Assembly: GCA_015494335.1 (NCBI GenBank)
Contig: WGBK01000437.1
Coordinates: forward strand, 1-6,829
Reading direction: 5' to 3'
Source of the DNA: Gammaproteobacteria bacterium
GTDB taxonomy: Bacteria > Pseudomonadota > Gammaproteobacteria > GCA-001735895
Length of the DNA: 6,829 nucleotides
Position 1 is the stretch's first letter, and the number at the start of each line of letters is the position of its first letter. Positions 6,031-6,829 of this stretch are shown here, one piece after another. The translations under genes were made by a program, and so were the position numbers. The notes beneath the pieces are model-generated. The model saw only the letters and a list, made by a program, of their open reading frames with translations, had not been told where the DNA came from and did no database searches.

Positions 6031-6088
6031 GAGTCTCTACCTGAGTTCATGTTGCGTTCATGGGTATGTTTGTTCAGTGTCCCGTTAG

Positions 6089-6664
6089 TCACTGCAACAG
6101 CGGTCTTAGTTCCTTGTCGATGGCGTCTCTTGCGCGAAAGATGCGCGAGCGCACGGTTCCGATCGGACAGCCCATGACCTGGGCGATATCCTCGTAGCTC
6201 AGGCCCTCGAGTTCGCGCAGCGTGATCGCAGTTTTCAGATCCTCGGGCAGATTCTCGATGGCCTTGTACACGGTACGCTCGATCTCGTCGGTCAGCAGCA
6301 GGTTTTCCGGATTGTCGTACTCCTTGAGACCGCTCTCGCCGGCGAAATGTTCTGCGTCCTCCACATCCACCGACCAGGCCGGCGTCTTGCGACTGCGCGA
6401 GGCCAGATGGTTCTTGGCCGTGTTGGCGGCGATACGGTAGATCCAGGTATAGAACTGGCTGTCGCCGCGGAACTTGTTGAGCGCACGGTAGGCCTTGATG
6501 AAGGTCTCCTGCGCGACATCCTGAGCTTCCGACGGATCCTGCACGAAACGCGACACCAGGTTGATCACCTTCTGCTGGTACTTGCGCACCAGCAGGTCGA
6601 AGGCGGCCTTGTCGCCCGCCTGCGCGCGCCGTACCAGTTCGCTGTCCAGTTCTTCCGACCCCAT
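6089..6664 (-). CDS. rpoE: Extracytoplasmic-function sigma factor RpoE/AlgU (sigma-E)
   Basis: An ECF sigma factor of 191 residues that directs RNA polymerase to envelope-stress promoters, and in Pseudomonas to alginate genes. The sigma-2 region covers about residues 22-90 and includes the nearly invariant block FIKAYRALNKFRGD (55-68), followed by FYTWIYRIAANTAKN. The sigma-4 region (about 128-182) contains LPEDLKTAITLRELEGLSYE and a helix-turn-helix ending GTVRSRIFRARDAID. These closely match E. coli RpoE and Pseudomonas AlgU from memory. The ATG at 6664 gives MGSEELDSELVRR, which aligns with the E. coli N-terminus. Its ribosome site is poor: only ACGGG about seven bases upstream, after a short CA repeat. 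It is the first gene of the operon visible here, followed by its anti-sigma factor. Confidence 0.97.
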   Translation of the reverse strand: MGSEELDSELVRRAQAGDKAAFDLLVRKYQQKVINLVSRFVQDPSEAQDVAQETFIKAYRALNKFRGDSQFYTWIYRIAANTAKNHLASRSRKTPAWSVDVEDAEHFAGESGLKEYDNPENLLLTDEIERTVYKAIENLPEDLKTAITLRELEGLSYEDIAQVMGCPIGTVRSRIFRARDAIDKELRPLLQ

Positions 6665-6682
6665 GCAAAAACCCGTGTGTGT

Positions 6683-6718
6683 GACAATTTGTTATTGAAT
6701 GCCGTCGACCATTGTCGA
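6683..6718 (-). promoter_or_regulatory. Inverted repeats in the rpoE leader
   Basis: In the presumed 5' leader of rpoE, GACAAT at 6716-6711 is complementary to ATTGTC at 6688-6683 (6 pairs, 22-base loop). The first arm can instead form a tighter hairpin, TCGAC-AATG-GTCGA at 6718-6705. The two cannot form together. They lie 19-54 bases before the start codon. Both stems are short, so a role in control of rpoE translation is only a possibility. Confidence 0.25.
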
Positions 6719-6762
6719 AGCGAATCGCCGTGCCAGCCCCGCTCCCTCCCTGCGGCGAGACA

Positions 6763-6811
6763 TCTGACCGGCAATATAACAAAAGATTCTCGGCGTCCCG
6801 CAAAAAATTCC
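6763..6811 (-). promoter_or_regulatory. Candidate rpoE operon promoter(s)
   Basis: Reading the minus strand, an extended -10 element TGTTATATT lies at 6781-6773 (TGn plus TATATT). A weak TTGCGG at 6803-6798 lies 19 bases before the hexamer, giving a possible housekeeping promoter. Overlapping it are weak sigma-E-like pieces: GGAATTT (6811-6805) and GAATCTT (6789-6783), with GTCAGA (6768-6763) as a possible -10. The spacing from GAATCTT to GTCAGA is 14, shorter than usual, and neither -35 has the full GGAACTT. Autoregulation by sigma-E is normal for this operon, but the sequence supports it only weakly. Confidence 0.35.
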
Positions 6812-6829
6812 TCTTGCGCGCCCCTGCAG

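Noticed and set aside
6675..6683. A (GT)n dinucleotide repeat before rpoE as a phase-variation tract
   Set aside because: Only nine bases long, too short for likely slippage, and it is outside any coding frame.

Overview
This window is the sigma-E (RpoE/AlgU) envelope-stress locus of a gammaproteobacterium. All eight genes are on the minus strand, so they are transcribed from the right edge to the left. The order is rpoE - rseA - rseB - rseC - mucD/degP-type protease - small glutaredoxin-like gene - lepA - lepB (5' part only). The sequence is GC-rich (roughly 60% by eye). The order resembles the algU-mucA-mucB-mucC-mucD-lepA-lepB cluster of Pseudomonas and its relatives more than the Enterobacterales arrangement, which lacks an attached mucD. 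The protein sequences are not close enough to a genus I know to name the host. I would say a non-enteric, Pseudomonas-like or purple-sulfur-type gammaproteobacterium.

Layout from right to left. Positions 6665-6829 are non-coding upstream DNA with a promoter-like region. rpoE (6089-6664) is followed after 58 bases by rseA (5365-6030), after 3 bases by rseB (4372-5361), and after 2 bases by rseC (3953-4369). A 73-base gap precedes mucD (2464-3879). mucD overlaps a glutaredoxin-fold gene (2219-2467) through a GTGA stop/start. After 77 bases comes lepA (342-2141), and after 26 bases lepB (1-315), which is cut by the left edge. No gene-free stretch exceeds 165 bases. There is no tRNA, rRNA, insertion sequence, CRISPR array or clear terminator.

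How the genes work together, from known family biology. RpoE is held inactive at the inner membrane by RseA, and RseB guards RseA in the periplasm. Misfolded envelope proteins trigger stepwise proteolysis of RseA, which frees RpoE. MucD is a periplasmic HtrA protease/chaperone that removes the misfolded proteins. RseC is an inner-membrane protein with a cysteine cluster. LepA (EF4) is a translational GTPase and LepB is signal peptidase I, so the operon also carries translation and secretion functions. The thiol-redox gene between mucD and lepA is the least standard member.

This is a known locus, not a new system. The most unusual thing I found is a set of long inverted repeats inside coding sequence. 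They include a perfect 26-base palindrome in the rseB signal-peptide region, a 36-base near-perfect hairpin in the glutaredoxin gene, a perfect 22-base palindrome near the rseB 3' end, and several smaller ones in rseA, rseB and mucD. They may be RNA structures that tune expression within the operon, or by-products of GC-rich codon choice; the sequence alone cannot decide.
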